The notes beneath the pieces are model-generated. The model saw only the letters and a program-made list of their open reading frames with translations, was not told the DNA's origin and did no database searches. This document shows, one piece after another, positions 25,340 through 34,665 of a stretch of DNA of 42,693 nt. The position numbers and the translations under genes are program-made. Within the stretch, counting starts at the first letter, position 1. Each line of letters opens with the position of its first letter. The DNA comes from Akkermansia muciniphila (lineage in GTDB: Bacteria; Verrucomicrobiota; Verrucomicrobiia; Verrucomicrobiales; V1-33). The stretch covers positions 1 through 42,693 of the forward strand of contig CAMDJM010000040.1 in NCBI GenBank assembly GCA_945900785.1. Direction: 5' to 3'.

Positions 25340-26824
25340 GTGCGATTGGTGGTTTTTCACTATCACGACCGGCCCGGTGGGGTGCGGCAGGTGATTGCGC
25401 GTGGGCTGCCCCTGCTGGTGGCCCGGTTTGAGCGGGTGGATGAGGTGGTTTTCCTGCTCGGGGAACAAGTGGACCCGGCCTGGCTGGGGGAGGTTTCGCA
25501 ACGCTTGCCTGGCTTGCCCGTGCGGGCGGTGGTGCACCGCGATTTTGGTTATTCAGAGGGTGAAAAGCAGACGGTAGGGCCGGATGCCATGGGGCTGTTA
25601 CAGGACGTTTTGGCGGGAGGGAAAACCCTGGTGTGGGCGCACAATCTCAGCGTGGGCCGGAACCTGGCGCTGCTGCGGCTTCTGCCGGAACATTGTGCGA
25701 TGGCCGGGGCCAGGCTGTGGCTGCATCACCACGATTGGTGGTGGGACGGGCGCTGGGCGCGTTGGCAGGATTGGCTGGCGGCCGGGGTGTCAGAGCTGGA
25801 GGAAGCGTTGGAGTTATCCCTGCCAGTGGGGCCTCACATCCGGCACTGGTGTGTGAATCAGGCGGATCTGGCCTGGGTCCGGTTGCGGGCCGGGGAAGCG
25901 GCCCGTTGGGTGGGGAACCCGCTGCCGGAGTTGGCCTGGCCTGCCAAAAACGAGATTGGTGAGGCCGCCGCCTGGCTTCGCCAGCAAAGCAGGGGCCGCC
26001 GCGTTTGGTTGGCCCCGGTGCGGGCGCTCCGGCGCAAGAACCTCGCGGAAGCGATCCTCCTGGCGCAGGCACAAACAGAGCCCACCTGCATCATCACCAC
26101 CGGCGGCCCCAGTTCCCCGGCGGAAGTTCCTGCCTGGCATGCCCTCTGCGCGGCTGCGGCCCGCCATCACTGGCCATTTGTGCCGGCCGTGCTGTCAGGT
26201 GATAAGGCCCGGGGCTGCCACCCGCCCCAGCGCTCCGGCCGTTTCTGGCATCCAACGCTCCCCGCTCTCATGGCCGCCGCCGATGCCATCATCATGCCCT
26301 CGCTCCAGGAAGGGTTCGGCCTGCCCTATCTGGAAGCCGCCGCGCTGGGAAAACCGCTCCTCGCCCGCGCCCTGCCCGACGTTTCCGCCAATCTGTCGGC
26401 CCTGGGCTGCCAGCTCTCCGGCACCTATGCCAGTCTGGCCGTTTCCACCGCTGCCTTTGACAACAAAGCAGAGCAGGGCCGCATTGCCACCCGGTGGGAG
26501 GATTTGCAGCGGGCGTTACCTGCGAAAATGGCAGCCGCCGCCGCAGGCCCGGATTCCCAGGACAAGGCAGAGGTTGATTTTGGATGCCTGACGCTGGAGG
26601 CGCAGTTGGAAGTTTTGCAATCCGGGAGGTGTCCAGATCTGTCAGTGCTGCAGCCGGGAGTTCCGTTCTGGCCAGAGGATCGGCGCGGGGAAGGCTGGGC
26701 AGATCGTTTTGAAATGGATGATGCTGCAGGCGAACCGCAGATCCGCCCTCCTCAGGGGTCGCTGGTGCCGGAGGTGTTGCGGCGCTTCCGGTGTTGGCTG
26801 GAGCATCCCTTACTATGGCCGTGA
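25340..26824 (+). CDS. GT4-like glycosyltransferase (GT-B fold)
   Basis: A 494-residue cytoplasmic glycosyltransferase. The N-terminal half begins RLVVFHYHDRPGGVRQVIA and includes an unusual LHHHDWWWDGRW block (128-139). The C-terminal half has the retaining GT-B donor-site motif PSLQEGFGLPYLEA with E324 and E332 (EX7E). Donor and acceptor cannot be told, and no sugar-nucleotide pathway is adjacent. Start is GTG 25340, where the Rossmann-like first strand begins. The last 70 residues are not family-typical. The stop lies 12 bp before the palindromic element at 26837. Confidence 0.78.
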   Translation: MRLVVFHYHDRPGGVRQVIARGLPLLVARFERVDEVVFLLGEQVDPAWLGEVSQRLPGLPVRAVVHRDFGYSEGEKQTVGPDAMGLLQDVLAGGKTLVWAHNLSVGRNLALLRLLPEHCAMAGARLWLHHHDWWWDGRWARWQDWLAAGVSELEEALELSLPVGPHIRHWCVNQADLAWVRLRAGEAARWVGNPLPELAWPAKNEIGEAAAWLRQQSRGRRVWLAPVRALRRKNLAEAILLAQAQTEPTCIITTGGPSSPAEVPAWHALCAAAARHHWPFVPAVLSGDKARGCHPPQRSGRFWHPTLPALMAAADAIIMPSLQEGFGLPYLEAAALGKPLLARALPDVSANLSALGCQLSGTYASLAVSTAAFDNKAEQGRIATRWEDLQRALPAKMAAAAAGPDSQDKAEVDFGCLTLEAQLEVLQSGRCPDLSVLQPGVPFWPEDRRGEGWADRFEMDDAAGEPQIRPPQGSLVPEVLRRFRCWLEHPLLWP

Positions 26825-26836
26825 AGCGTTCCTACC

Positions 26837-26987
26837 CTACTTTGTCAACCTGTGGCGCAGGCTTCCAGCCTGTGCGCCCAGTGGGCTTCCAGCCCGCCGG
26901 ATGGGAACGGTGAACACCCACCTGGAAGGCCGTATGCCGCACGGGCTGGAAGCCCGCACCGCCTTTACCCGCAGAATGACAAAGTAG
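26837..26987. mobile_element. MITE-like palindromic element with TA flanks
   Basis: The 11-bp ends CTACTTTGTCA (26837-26847) and TGACAAAGTAG (26977-26987) are perfect inverted repeats. Read as element ends CTTTGTCA ... TGACAAAG (26840-26984, 145 bp), the element is flanked by TA on both sides, the target duplication of IS630/Tc1-mariner type transposition. The interior has no gene. It is itself nearly palindromic, with hairpins around AGGCTTCCAGCCT, GGGCTTCCAGCCC and GGGCTGGAAGCCC. It lies just after the glycosyltransferase stop and just beyond the stop of the converging sugar isomerase-like gene. Confidence 0.65.
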
Positions 26988-27013
26988 AGCTATCCATTGG
27001 GGGCGCACCCTTG

Positions 27014-27925
27014 CTATTTTTTTGCAAGAGCGGCCCCGGCGCGCTTGAGGAGGGCGGTGGTGGCCTTGATGCCATCCGGTTCGGAAAGCAACTTGCCTTC
27101 ATATTCCACGCCAATATAGCCGTGGTAGCCGTGCTTTTTCACCACGATGTCCAGCATTTTGGTGTAGTCGGTGTGGGTTTCGTTGCCGGCGGGATCGAAG
27201 TCGTGGGATTTGGCACTGACACCTTTGGCAAAGGGCATCATTTCATCCACGCCCTGATAGCGGTCGTATTCGCCCGTGGCGATTTTGAAGTTGCCGAAGT
27301 CCGGCAGGGTGCCGCAGTTGGGGAGATTGACGCTTTTGATCACGTTGCTGAGCCACTGGCCATCAGAGGAGAAGCCGCCGTGGTTTTCCACGATAACATT
27401 GAGTCCAAGGGGTTTGGCGAGGTTGCTGAGCTGGGCCAGACCGTCGGCGGCGAGCTTGGCCTGCTCTTCCCGGGTGCCGCTGCTGTGGGCATTCACACGG
27501 ATGCTGTGGCAGCCCAGGAATTTCGCGGCTTCCAGCCATTTCACATGGTTATCGACGGCCTTTTTGCGTTTGGCTTCGTCAGGATCGCCGAGGTTGCCCT
27601 CGCGGTCGCACATGATCAGCACGCTGGTCACGCCGTTGTCATCGGCGCGCTGCTTCAGACCCTTGAGATAGTCCTGGTCGGTGGCTTTGCCCATCCAGAA
27701 CTGGTTGACATATTCCACCGCACTGATGCCGAAGTCGCGCTTGGCGATGAGAGGAAAATCGAGGTGGCTGAGCTTTCCGGTGAAGAAGGACAGGTGCAGC
27801 GACCAGCCAGCGAGAGAAATTTTAAAAGGCAGCCCCGGTTCAGCTTCGGCCATGGAGCGACTGGCAAAGGGCAGGGCAGCAGCCGCGACGGCAGCGCTGC
27901 GGAGAAAGGAGCGGCGGGAATTCAT
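27014..27925 (-). CDS. Exported sugar isomerase/epimerase-like TIM-barrel protein
   Basis: A 303-residue protein of the xylose isomerase-like TIM barrel superfamily. A twin-arginine signal (RRSFLRS at 4-10 followed by [11 protein letters not shown]) indicates folded export. Metal ligands of this superfamily are in place: E180 (VIVENHGG), D209 (LPDFGNF), H241 (AKSHDFD) and E274 (IGVEYEG). Related enzymes isomerise or epimerise keto sugars or hydroxypyruvate; the substrate cannot be inferred. Tat-exported members are common in Planctomycetes and Verrucomicrobia. It is divergent from the downstream lipoprotein gene across 231 bp, and its 3' end is next to the MITE-like element. Confidence 0.88.
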   Translation of the reverse strand: MNSRRSFLRSAAVAAAALPFASRSMAEAEPGLPFKISLAGWSLHLSFFTGKLSHLDFPLIAKRDFGISAVEYVNQFWMGKATDQDYLKGLKQRADDNGVTSVLIMCDREGNLGDPDEAKRKKAVDNHVKWLEAAKFLGCHSIRVNAHSSGTREEQAKLAADGLAQLSNLAKPLGLNVIVENHGGFSSDGQWLSNVIKSVNLPNCGTLPDFGNFKIATGEYDRYQGVDEMMPFAKGVSAKSHDFDPAGNETHTDYTKMLDIVVKKHGYHGYIGVEYEGKLLSEPDGIKATTALLKRAGAALAKK

Positions 27926-28156
27926 ACGGGTGGCAGTCAGGTCTGGGGTAGAGCGTTTTCCAGCGGCGGAACGCAGCCTTTTCCTATAGCGCAGCCTGGC
28001 AAAAAGCGCAGCGGAAATCCGGTGCCATTTCCGGCTTCCAAAAGTAAAAAACCAGCCATTTTCACCTTGCTTAGGCTTCTGGCTGGGAAGATGGAAGAGG
28101 ACTTATCCGCAGGCTACTTTGGCAGAGGCAGCGGGTGTTTCAATTTCCCTTCGCTC

Positions 28157-28732
28157 ATGCAATTCCATCTTCTTCCTCTGGCTGCTGTTCTCGCTCTGGG
28201 TTTATCTTCCTGCAACAAAAAAGAGACGCCTGCGGCAAGCTCCGCAGGCGCAGCACCTGTTCTGTCAGGCCCGGAAGTCCCGGTGATGGATTCCAAAGTC
28301 ATTTTCATGCAAGCTTTGGAAGTCCTCACGGCGGAGGTGAACGCGATGAGCCGGGACAAAACCGCGAACCCGATAGGCCTGATGAAAAAAATCCCGGCCA
28401 TGATGGCAAAGCTGGAAAGCGTGCCTTTGAAAGGATTGCCGGAGGATCTCTCCGCCGCATTCACACGGCTGGCCAAAAACGCCAACGCCACGGGAGCACT
28501 GATCAGCGCCATCCCTGCCGGTCTTCCCTCAGATCCAGCGGCCATCCGTCCCTACATGCAGGCCCACCCTGAAATAATGGAGATTATGAAAGAACTGGAA
28601 TCGAAACTGGCTCCACTGAATACGGAGGCAGAAGCCGCCGGCAAAGCCCTGGAGACGGTGGCCGCAAAGCATGGTTTGGATGTTAATCCATTCATCAAAG
28701 CAGTCCGTCAATTGGGCGCTGGTGCCGGATAA
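28157..28732 (+). CDS. Small lipoprotein of unknown function
   Basis: A 191-residue protein with a textbook lipoprotein signal (FHLLPLAAVLALGLSSC, lipid anchor C19). The mature part is largely helical, with DSKVIFMQALEVLTAEVNAM and a charged segment MEIMKELESKLAPLNTEAEA. It has a simple Ala/Met/Lys composition and no recognised domain. It should sit in the inner face of the outer membrane or the outer face of the inner membrane. ATG 28157 is preceded by a pyrimidine-rich leader. It ends at a convergent junction with the PhnP-like gene. Confidence 0.75.
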   Translation: MQFHLLPLAAVLALGLSSCNKKETPAASSAGAAPVLSGPEVPVMDSKVIFMQALEVLTAEVNAMSRDKTANPIGLMKKIPAMMAKLESVPLKGLPEDLSAAFTRLAKNANATGALISAIPAGLPSDPAAIRPYMQAHPEIMEIMKELESKLAPLNTEAEAAGKALETVAAKHGLDVNPFIKAVRQLGAGAG

Positions 28733-28750
28733 GCGTGGTTGGACTGAGTC

Positions 28751-28847
28751 TCCCTCTGTAATTTGAGGGATATTTGCCAAAAGCATCACTGAGCGACGGC
28801 AATGGCCCTAAGCCGGAGGTTTGACACCTCTGGATGCTATCAGTGAT
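28751..28847. terminator. Hairpins in the convergent lipoprotein / PhnP-like junction
   Basis: TCCCTC (28751-28756) pairs with GAGGGA (28765-28770) around an 8-nt loop. Further on ATCACTGA (28785-28792) pairs perfectly with TCAGTGAT (28840-28847), enclosing a smaller stem CCGGAGGT/ACCTCTGG (28813-28832). Located between two converging genes, they suit transcript termination from both sides; no U-tract is seen. Confidence 0.45.
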
Positions 28848-28857
28848 ACACCTTGCG

Positions 28858-29643
28858 TCATTCCACCATCAGCACCAAGCCGTCATAGGCCACGTGGATG
28901 TTTTCCGGAAGATCGGCTGACAGTGAGGCGTGACTGATGTCATGGCTGATGTGGGTGAAAAAGGTCTGGGCCGCCCTTATGCCGCGGGCCACGGCGATGG
29001 ATTCCTCCACGCAGAGGTGGGTGGGGTGTTCGCGGTAGCGGAGGGCGTCGATGATGAGGATGCCGCAGTCCATTATCAGGCTGCGGGTGGTGTCAGGGAT
29101 GGCCTTGCAGTCCGGCACGTAGGCCACGCTTTCCATACCGGGTCTATCAAAGCGGAATCCCGTGGTGACCACGCGGCCATGCTCCACGGGCAGAGGGGTG
29201 ATGGTGGTCGCCCCCAGTTGAAAGGGGCCGGTGATTTCATGGGGCTCCGGCTTCAGATAGCCGGCATAGCGGTTCCGCCCATCGAAGGCAAAGTGGAAGG
29301 TATGCCGCAGGCCATCCATGGTGGCGGGGGAAGCAAAAACGGGGATGCGGGCTTCCTCACCAAAAGTGAAGGGCCGGAGGTCATCGAAGCCCATGATGTG
29401 ATCCGAATGCGGATGGGTGATCAGCACCGCATCCAGCTGATGGATGCCATTCCGGAGAAATTGCCGGCGGAAATCCGGCCCGGTATCCACCACCCAGGTC
29501 ATCTCCGGCGTGCGGACGTAGATGGACGAGCGGTCCCGCTGATCCCTCGGGTCCGTGGAGCGGCAGACCGGGCAGTGGCAGCCGATCATGGGCACCCCCA
29601 GGGAGGTGCCGGTGCCGAGAAAAGTAAGTTCGAATTGAGCCAT
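28858..29643 (-). CDS. PhnP-like metallo-beta-lactamase-fold hydrolase
   Basis: A 261-residue cytoplasmic phosphodiesterase-type hydrolase. The N-terminal GTGTSLGVPMIGCHCPVC has the zinc-knuckle cysteines C22, C24 and C27 found in PhnP. The metal motif is THPHSDH (H77, H79, D81, H82) followed by GFDDLRPF. Later ligands are in PVEHGRV, MDCGILIIDALRYREHPTH and FFTHISHDISH. Known relatives hydrolyse cyclic phosphates, including 5-phosphoribosyl 1,2-cyclic phosphate, but no phosphonate genes are nearby, so a general RNA-like or cyclic-phosphate role is equally possible. It is divergent from recN across 94 bp. Confidence 0.88.
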   Translation of the reverse strand: MAQFELTFLGTGTSLGVPMIGCHCPVCRSTDPRDQRDRSSIYVRTPEMTWVVDTGPDFRRQFLRNGIHQLDAVLITHPHSDHIMGFDDLRPFTFGEEARIPVFASPATMDGLRHTFHFAFDGRNRYAGYLKPEPHEITGPFQLGATTITPLPVEHGRVVTTGFRFDRPGMESVAYVPDCKAIPDTTRSLIMDCGILIIDALRYREHPTHLCVEESIAVARGIRAAQTFFTHISHDISHASLSADLPENIHVAYDGLVLMVE

Positions 29644-29737
29644 GCGCCCTTGCCCATACGCCGCTCCTCCCGCGCCTGAAAGCGAAATGCCAGCGCTTTT
29701 CCCTTTTCATCCGGCCTGCGCCCTCTTTCATCTACCC

Positions 29738-31399
29738 ATGCTTTCCACCCTCGCGATTAAAAACCTGGCTCTTGTCGACTCCCTCACTTGGGAACTGGGC
29801 TCCGGCCTTGTCGGGGTCACTGGAGAAACCGGTGCCGGGAAATCCATCATCGTCGGCGCTCTGAAGCTGGTGCTGGGGGGCCGGGCGGACCGGGATTTGA
29901 TCCGGAATGGCGAAGAGTCCTGCACCGTGGAAGCCGTTTTCGAGCCCAGTCATATCGTTGAGATCAACGGAGCCCTGACCACGGCGGGGCTGGAGCCCTG
30001 TGAGGACGGCCAGCTCATTGTCAAAAGAGTCATCTCCCACAGCGGCCAAAACCGCCAATTCATCAACTGTGCCCCGGCGACCCTCGCCGTGCTAAAGACG
30101 CTGGGGCAATTCCTCGTCGATCTCCATGGGCCGCACGAGCATCAGTCCCTGAACTCCCGGGATCGCCAGCTGGCCATGCTGGACGCCGCCGCCACGGCGG
30201 AGCCTGCGCTGATCGCCTACCAAAAAGCCTGGCGCACCTGGCGGGATCTCACCCTGGCCTTTGAAGAACTGAATCACGCGGAAAACACCAGCACCCAGGA
30301 ACTCGATCTGCTGCGCTTTCAGGTGGAGGAAATCGATGCCGCCAACCTCAAAGCCGACGAGGAGGAGCCCCTGCTGCTGCGTTACAGGATGGCTGGCAAC
30401 AGCACGCGGCTCGCTGAACTGTCCGCTGCTGCGCTGGGAGCCCTGCAGGATGCGGATGATTCAATCCTGACGAAGCTGGGGGATCTCCGCCGCACCCTGC
30501 GCGAGTTGGAACGCATCGACCGCAGCGTCACGGAGATCACGTCAGGCTTTGAAAACGCCTTTGTGGAGCTGGAGGAACTGGAAAGCAGCCTGCGCGACTA
30601 TAACGAAGGCCTGGAGTTCGATCCCCGTGAGATCGGGGAGCTGGAGGAACGCATCAATCTGCTGGAAACCCTGAAACGGAAATACGGCGGCAGCCTGGAG
30701 CGCGTGCTCGATCACCGGGATCACGCGGCGGCCCGGCTTGGCAAAATCGAAGGCCGGGGGGATGAACTGGAGCGCCTGAGCAAGGAATCCGCCAAGGCCC
30801 GTGAGGCGGTGGATGCGGCAGGCCTCACCCTGGCCCAGTTGCGCCGCAAGGCCGCGCCCCGGCTGGCCAAGGAAGTCGCCCGGCACCTCGCTGATCTGGG
30901 CTTCAAGCAATCCAAATTCAGCGTGGAACTCACTCCCCTGCCGCAGCCGGCCGCCAGTGGGCTGGAGGCGGTGGACTTCATGTTCGCGCCCAACCCGGGC
31001 GAGCCGGCCAAGCCGCTGCGCGTCATTGCCAGCAGCGGGGAAATGAGCCGCGTCATGCTGGCGGTGAAGAGCGCGCTGGCCAAGGAGGACAGCATCCCCC
31101 TGCTCGTTTTTGATGAAATCGATGCCAATGTGGGCGGGGAAATCGCCGCCGCCGTGGGCCGGAAGATGGCGGAGCTGGGCCACAGCCACCAGATCATCAG
31201 CATCACCCACCTGCCGCAGGTGGCGGCCCTCGCCAGTTGCCACTATGTGGTCACCAAGGTGGTGCAGAAGGACCGCACCCACAGTCAGTTAAAGCGCGTG
31301 GAGGACGAGCAGCGGGTGGAGGAAATCGCCCGCATGCTGGGCGGTAAAGCGGAAAGCGCCCGCGCCCATGCCCGCAGTCTGCTGGCCGGCACCGCGTAG
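29738..31399 (+). CDS. recN: DNA repair protein RecN
   Basis: A 553-residue SMC-like ATPase for double-strand-break repair. The N-terminal head begins LSTLAIKNLALVDSL with Walker A GETGAGKS (29-36). A central coiled coil (about 155-380) carries many Glu/Leu/Arg heptads. The C-terminal head holds VIASSGEMSRVMLAVKSAL (signature), LLVFDEIDANVGGE (Walker B) and ISITHLPQVAALA. ATG 29738 aligns with the family start; the frame is open upstream but not homologous. A perfect 8-bp hairpin (31417-31447) follows the stop. Confidence 0.96.
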   Translation: MLSTLAIKNLALVDSLTWELGSGLVGVTGETGAGKSIIVGALKLVLGGRADRDLIRNGEESCTVEAVFEPSHIVEINGALTTAGLEPCEDGQLIVKRVISHSGQNRQFINCAPATLAVLKTLGQFLVDLHGPHEHQSLNSRDRQLAMLDAAATAEPALIAYQKAWRTWRDLTLAFEELNHAENTSTQELDLLRFQVEEIDAANLKADEEEPLLLRYRMAGNSTRLAELSAAALGALQDADDSILTKLGDLRRTLRELERIDRSVTEITSGFENAFVELEELESSLRDYNEGLEFDPREIGELEERINLLETLKRKYGGSLERVLDHRDHAAARLGKIEGRGDELERLSKESAKAREAVDAAGLTLAQLRRKAAPRLAKEVARHLADLGFKQSKFSVELTPLPQPAASGLEAVDFMFAPNPGEPAKPLRVIASSGEMSRVMLAVKSALAKEDSIPLLVFDEIDANVGGEIAAAVGRKMAELGHSHQIISITHLPQVAALASCHYVVTKVVQKDRTHSQLKRVEDEQRVEEIARMLGGKAESARAHARSLLAGTA

Positions 31400-31416
31400 C
31401 TTGCAGAAAGGATACC

Positions 31417-31447
31417 ACCCGCCAGGCCCGTGACCTTTCGCTGGCGG
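31417..31447. terminator. Hairpin downstream of recN
   Basis: CCCGCCAG (31417-31424) and CTGGCGGG (31440-31447) form a perfect 8-bp stem with a 15-nt loop in the 102-bp gap between recN and the AlgI-like gene. It is likely a terminator or transcript stabiliser; the usual run of T residues is missing. Confidence 0.45.
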
Positions 31448-31501
31448 GCCGGGGGAGGGTGTGCTTGGTGAGCGGGCTCCAATCTGTTTCCAAGCCGCAG
31501 C

Positions 31502-32926
31502 ATGGTATTCACTTCACACATTTTTATCTTCTATTTCCTGCTGGTCTCGCTGGCAGCCTATTACGCCACCCCCGGGCCTTGGCGGCATGTGGTGTTTACC
31601 CTGTTCAGCTATGTGTTCTACGGCTGGTGGAATCCGTGGTTTGTCCTGCTGATGGGGGCGGGGACGGTCGTGGATTATTATTGTGGCCGCATCATTACGG
31701 CACCGGGTGCCGGTGAAGGACAGCGCCGCTTTGGGCTGCTTTTCAGTATTATTTCGAACCTGCTGGTGCTGGCCTTTTTTAAATACGCGGGATGGGCCGT
31801 GGGCACCGCGTCTTCGGTCGGGGCGTTTTTGGGATTGCCTGCGTTTCCGGTGCCGGAGTTTATCCAACGGATCGTCCTGCCCGTGGGGATCTCCTTTTAT
31901 GTTTTCCAGTCCCTCAGTTATTGCATTGATCTCTACCGCCGGCATGCGCCGCCGGCGAAAAGTTTGGGGCATTTTGCGTGTTTTGTCAGCCTCTACCCTC
32001 ACCTCGTGGCCGGACCGATCGTCCGTTACAGCAGCATTGCGGGCCAGTTGAGCGGGCGCATCCATACCATCGAAGCGTTCACCATGGGCCTGGCCCGCTT
32101 TTGCCTTGGATTTTGCAAGAAGATCATGCTGGCAGATCCGCTGGGGGTGCTGGCCGATGCGGCTTTCAATGCGGGGCCAGGCAGCCTGGGCACGGCCGCG
32201 GCGTGGTTCGGAGTGGTGGCTTACGCATTCCAGATTTATTTTGATTTTTCCGCCTACAGCGACATGGCGGTGGGGCTGGGCCGCATGTTCGGCTTCCGCA
32301 TCGTGGAGAATTTCAAGTCACCCTATCTGGCCGCCAGCCTGACGGAGTTTTGGCGGCGGTGGCATATTTCGCTAAGCACTTTTCTGAGGGACTATCTTTA
32401 TATCCCGCTGGGCGGCAACCGGAGGGGGGCGGCCCGCACTTATGTGAATCTGATGATGGTCATGGTCATCGGTGGCCTGTGGCACGGCGCGGCCACCACG
32501 TTTCTGGTGTGGGGAGCCATCCACGGCCTCATGCTGGCGCTGGAACGCTGGCGGGGCAGGAAGCCGCTCTACGGACCGCTGCCCCGGCCGCTCCGGGTGG
32601 CGCTCACTTTTGTGGTGCTGCTGGTGACCTGGGTGTTCTTCCGGGCGGACCATTTCGCCATGGCCACTGGCTATCTGGGCGTGATGTTTGCCGGGCAGGG
32701 CGGGGAAAATCCCGCGGCCATTCTTCTGACCCAGCAACTCTTTGCCTGGCCGAATCTGCTCTGGATGGCAGGTGCCGCGCTGGTGGTCTGGGGGGTGCCC
32801 AATAGTCAGCAACTGCTGGAACGCCTGACCGTTCCCAAGGTGGTAGCCTGTCTGGCAGGGTTTGTCATCAGCCTGGGGCTGATGTTCGCCCAAGGCTACA
32901 GTCCCTTCCTCTACTTCCAATTCTGA
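31502..32926 (+). CDS. AlgI-like MBOAT O-acetyltransferase
   Basis: A 474-residue polytopic inner-membrane protein of the MBOAT family with about ten hydrophobic segments. Hallmarks: GISFYVFQSLSYCID, PHLVAGPIVRY, YFDFSAYSDMAVGLGRMFGF, EFWRRWHISLSTFLRDYLYIPLGG with H288, and GGLWHGA with the invariant H328. In alginate-type O-acetylation AlgI moves acetyl groups across the membrane to a periplasmic AlgX/AlgJ partner, and the next gene encodes just such a protein. The polymer that is acetylated is unknown; no alginate genes are present. Its stop is 2 bp before the next ATG, so translation is coupled. Confidence 0.93.
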   Translation: MVFTSHIFIFYFLLVSLAAYYATPGPWRHVVFTLFSYVFYGWWNPWFVLLMGAGTVVDYYCGRIITAPGAGEGQRRFGLLFSIISNLLVLAFFKYAGWAVGTASSVGAFLGLPAFPVPEFIQRIVLPVGISFYVFQSLSYCIDLYRRHAPPAKSLGHFACFVSLYPHLVAGPIVRYSSIAGQLSGRIHTIEAFTMGLARFCLGFCKKIMLADPLGVLADAAFNAGPGSLGTAAAWFGVVAYAFQIYFDFSAYSDMAVGLGRMFGFRIVENFKSPYLAASLTEFWRRWHISLSTFLRDYLYIPLGGNRRGAARTYVNLMMVMVIGGLWHGAATTFLVWGAIHGLMLALERWRGRKPLYGPLPRPLRVALTFVVLLVTWVFFRADHFAMATGYLGVMFAGQGGENPAAILLTQQLFAWPNLLWMAGAALVVWGVPNSQQLLERLTVPKVVACLAGFVISLGLMFAQGYSPFLYFQF

Positions 32927-32928
32927 GC

Positions 32929-34566
32929 ATGAGTGATACCCCTGTTCCCATCCCCCCCGGCGAGGAATTCCCTCCGGAGCAAATTCTGGTAGGCCGCCGT
33001 GCCGGCTGGATTCTGACGGGATTTTTCGTGCTGCTGCTGGCGGTTCCCCCCTTGCTGGACGGCGTGCCGGAACGCGTGCGGGAGTTGTGGACGGCCCTCG
33101 TGGGAAAAGGGAGCAGCAAGCCCATTGCGGAGCGTCTGCGCGTTTACGATAGCGGTGTGGCTTCTGCGGCTTTTACGGATGCGCCCCGCGCCTTGACCCA
33201 GCAGGTGCTTACCCAAGTGCTGGGGAAGGGGAATGACCGGGTGATTCCGGGCCGGGACGGCTGGTTATTCTACCGGCCGGAACTCCAAGCGCTCACCGGT
33301 TATGGCCCGGTGTTGCCGGAGCCACATTCGGTCTCGCGGGATCCGGCCCTGTTGGATTGGCAGGCCCCGCTGGAACCCATCCGGGAATTTGCCAGCCAAC
33401 TGAAGGAACGCGGCGTGGCGCTTTGGCTGGTGCCGGTGCCGATGAAACCGACGATTTATCCGGAAATGATCACCGGATCCCCCGCCGCCGGTCCGGTGCG
33501 GCACCGGGATGCCGCCGTCTTTTTCCAACAGCTCAGCGGGGCAGGGGTGAAGGTGCTGGATCTGGCTCCGATGCTCTGGGCGGCCAAGGCGCAGGATGCG
33601 GCCGAAGGTCCTGTCTATCTGAAGGACGACACACATTGGACCACGCGGGGCCTGCTCAAGGTCTCGGCCATGCTGGCGGAGGCGGTGCGGGCTCAGCCCT
33701 GGTGGGTGGCCCCTGCGGCGGCGGATGGAGCCTGGACGATCAGCCGCGTGTCCAGCGCGCCCGGGCATGGCGATTTGGTGGAAAAGTTGGGCCTTCGGCA
33801 TCCGGATGCCTGGGCCTTGCCGAGGACGGAAGCGCTCCAGCTGGTGACGCCTGCGGCTGGCAGGGTGTATCCGGATCCCGCTTCGCCCTTGGTGGTGCTG
33901 GGGGATTCGTTTGTGAATATGTTCGATGATCCCGGCTTGGGATTTGGCAGGGAGGGAGGCGCCCGCACTCAGGCGGGGCTGGGGTGGCAATTGGCGGCGG
34001 CGCTGGGCGCAGCCCCGGATGTGCACGCGGTGAACGGCGAAGGCGCGAGCGGCGTGCGTCGTTGGCTGGCGCAGCGCGGGGAATCGGCGGTGCGGGCCAA
34101 GAAGCTGGTGATCTGGGTGATCGCGGAGCGGGATCTTTTCCTCAGCCGCAGCGTGGCAAAGGCGAACCGCATCAACTGGGATCACGTGACTTTTGCCGCA
34201 GATCCTCCGGCAGCGGCTGGCGCAGGCGAAGGCGGCGGGATCAGCGTAGTGGAGGCGGAAGTGGTGGAATTGGCGGAACAGGCAGATCCGAAGCGGGCCA
34301 ATTACGAAAATGCCCTCTACACCGTGGCCTGGAAGGTGCGGAAACACCTGTCAGGACCAGCCCCGGCGGAGTCCTTTGAAGTGGTGCACTGGCACTTTAA
34401 AAAACGGGAGCTGCAACCCACTTCCAGGCTGGAGGTGGGCCGCGTTTACCGCCTGAAGCTGGAGCCCTGGGCCAGTCATCCGGAGCTGCAGCCGGTCAAC
34501 CGGGCGGAACTGGGCGAGGCCGTTCCCCTCTGGTGGGCAGAGGCGGCCGAAGCGCTGGTGCCTTAA
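32929..34566 (+). CDS. AlgX/AlgJ-like SGNH-fold O-acetyltransferase
   Basis: A 545-residue membrane-anchored periplasmic protein: one transmembrane segment (AGWILTGFFVLLLAVPPLL, about 25-43), then an SGNH-type domain. Visible are RDGWLFY (110-115), the D-x-H pair in KDDTHWT (D234, H236) and the nucleophile motif VVLGDSF (S327), in the order used by AlgJ/AlgX. It should receive acetyl from the adjacent MBOAT protein and place it on an exported polysaccharide. A region of about 100 residues after 430 (from ANYENALY) contains beta-strand-like sequence of unknown role, possibly binding the polymer. Confidence 0.87.
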   Translation: MSDTPVPIPPGEEFPPEQILVGRRAGWILTGFFVLLLAVPPLLDGVPERVRELWTALVGKGSSKPIAERLRVYDSGVASAAFTDAPRALTQQVLTQVLGKGNDRVIPGRDGWLFYRPELQALTGYGPVLPEPHSVSRDPALLDWQAPLEPIREFASQLKERGVALWLVPVPMKPTIYPEMITGSPAAGPVRHRDAAVFFQQLSGAGVKVLDLAPMLWAAKAQDAAEGPVYLKDDTHWTTRGLLKVSAMLAEAVRAQPWWVAPAAADGAWTISRVSSAPGHGDLVEKLGLRHPDAWALPRTEALQLVTPAAGRVYPDPASPLVVLGDSFVNMFDDPGLGFGREGGARTQAGLGWQLAAALGAAPDVHAVNGEGASGVRRWLAQRGESAVRAKKLVIWVIAERDLFLSRSVAKANRINWDHVTFAADPPAAAGAGEGGGISVVEAEVVELAEQADPKRANYENALYTVAWKVRKHLSGPAPAESFEVVHWHFKKRELQPTSRLEVGRVYRLKLEPWASHPELQPVNRAELGEAVPLWWAEAAEALVP

Positions 34567-34665
34567 GCCGTCCCTCCCGGAGTCCCCTGACCAGGCCGGA
34601 GCAGCCAGGTGCATTTCCAGTTGCGGCATGGGGGGGGGAGTCTGATGCTCGCCCCCTCATCCAAC

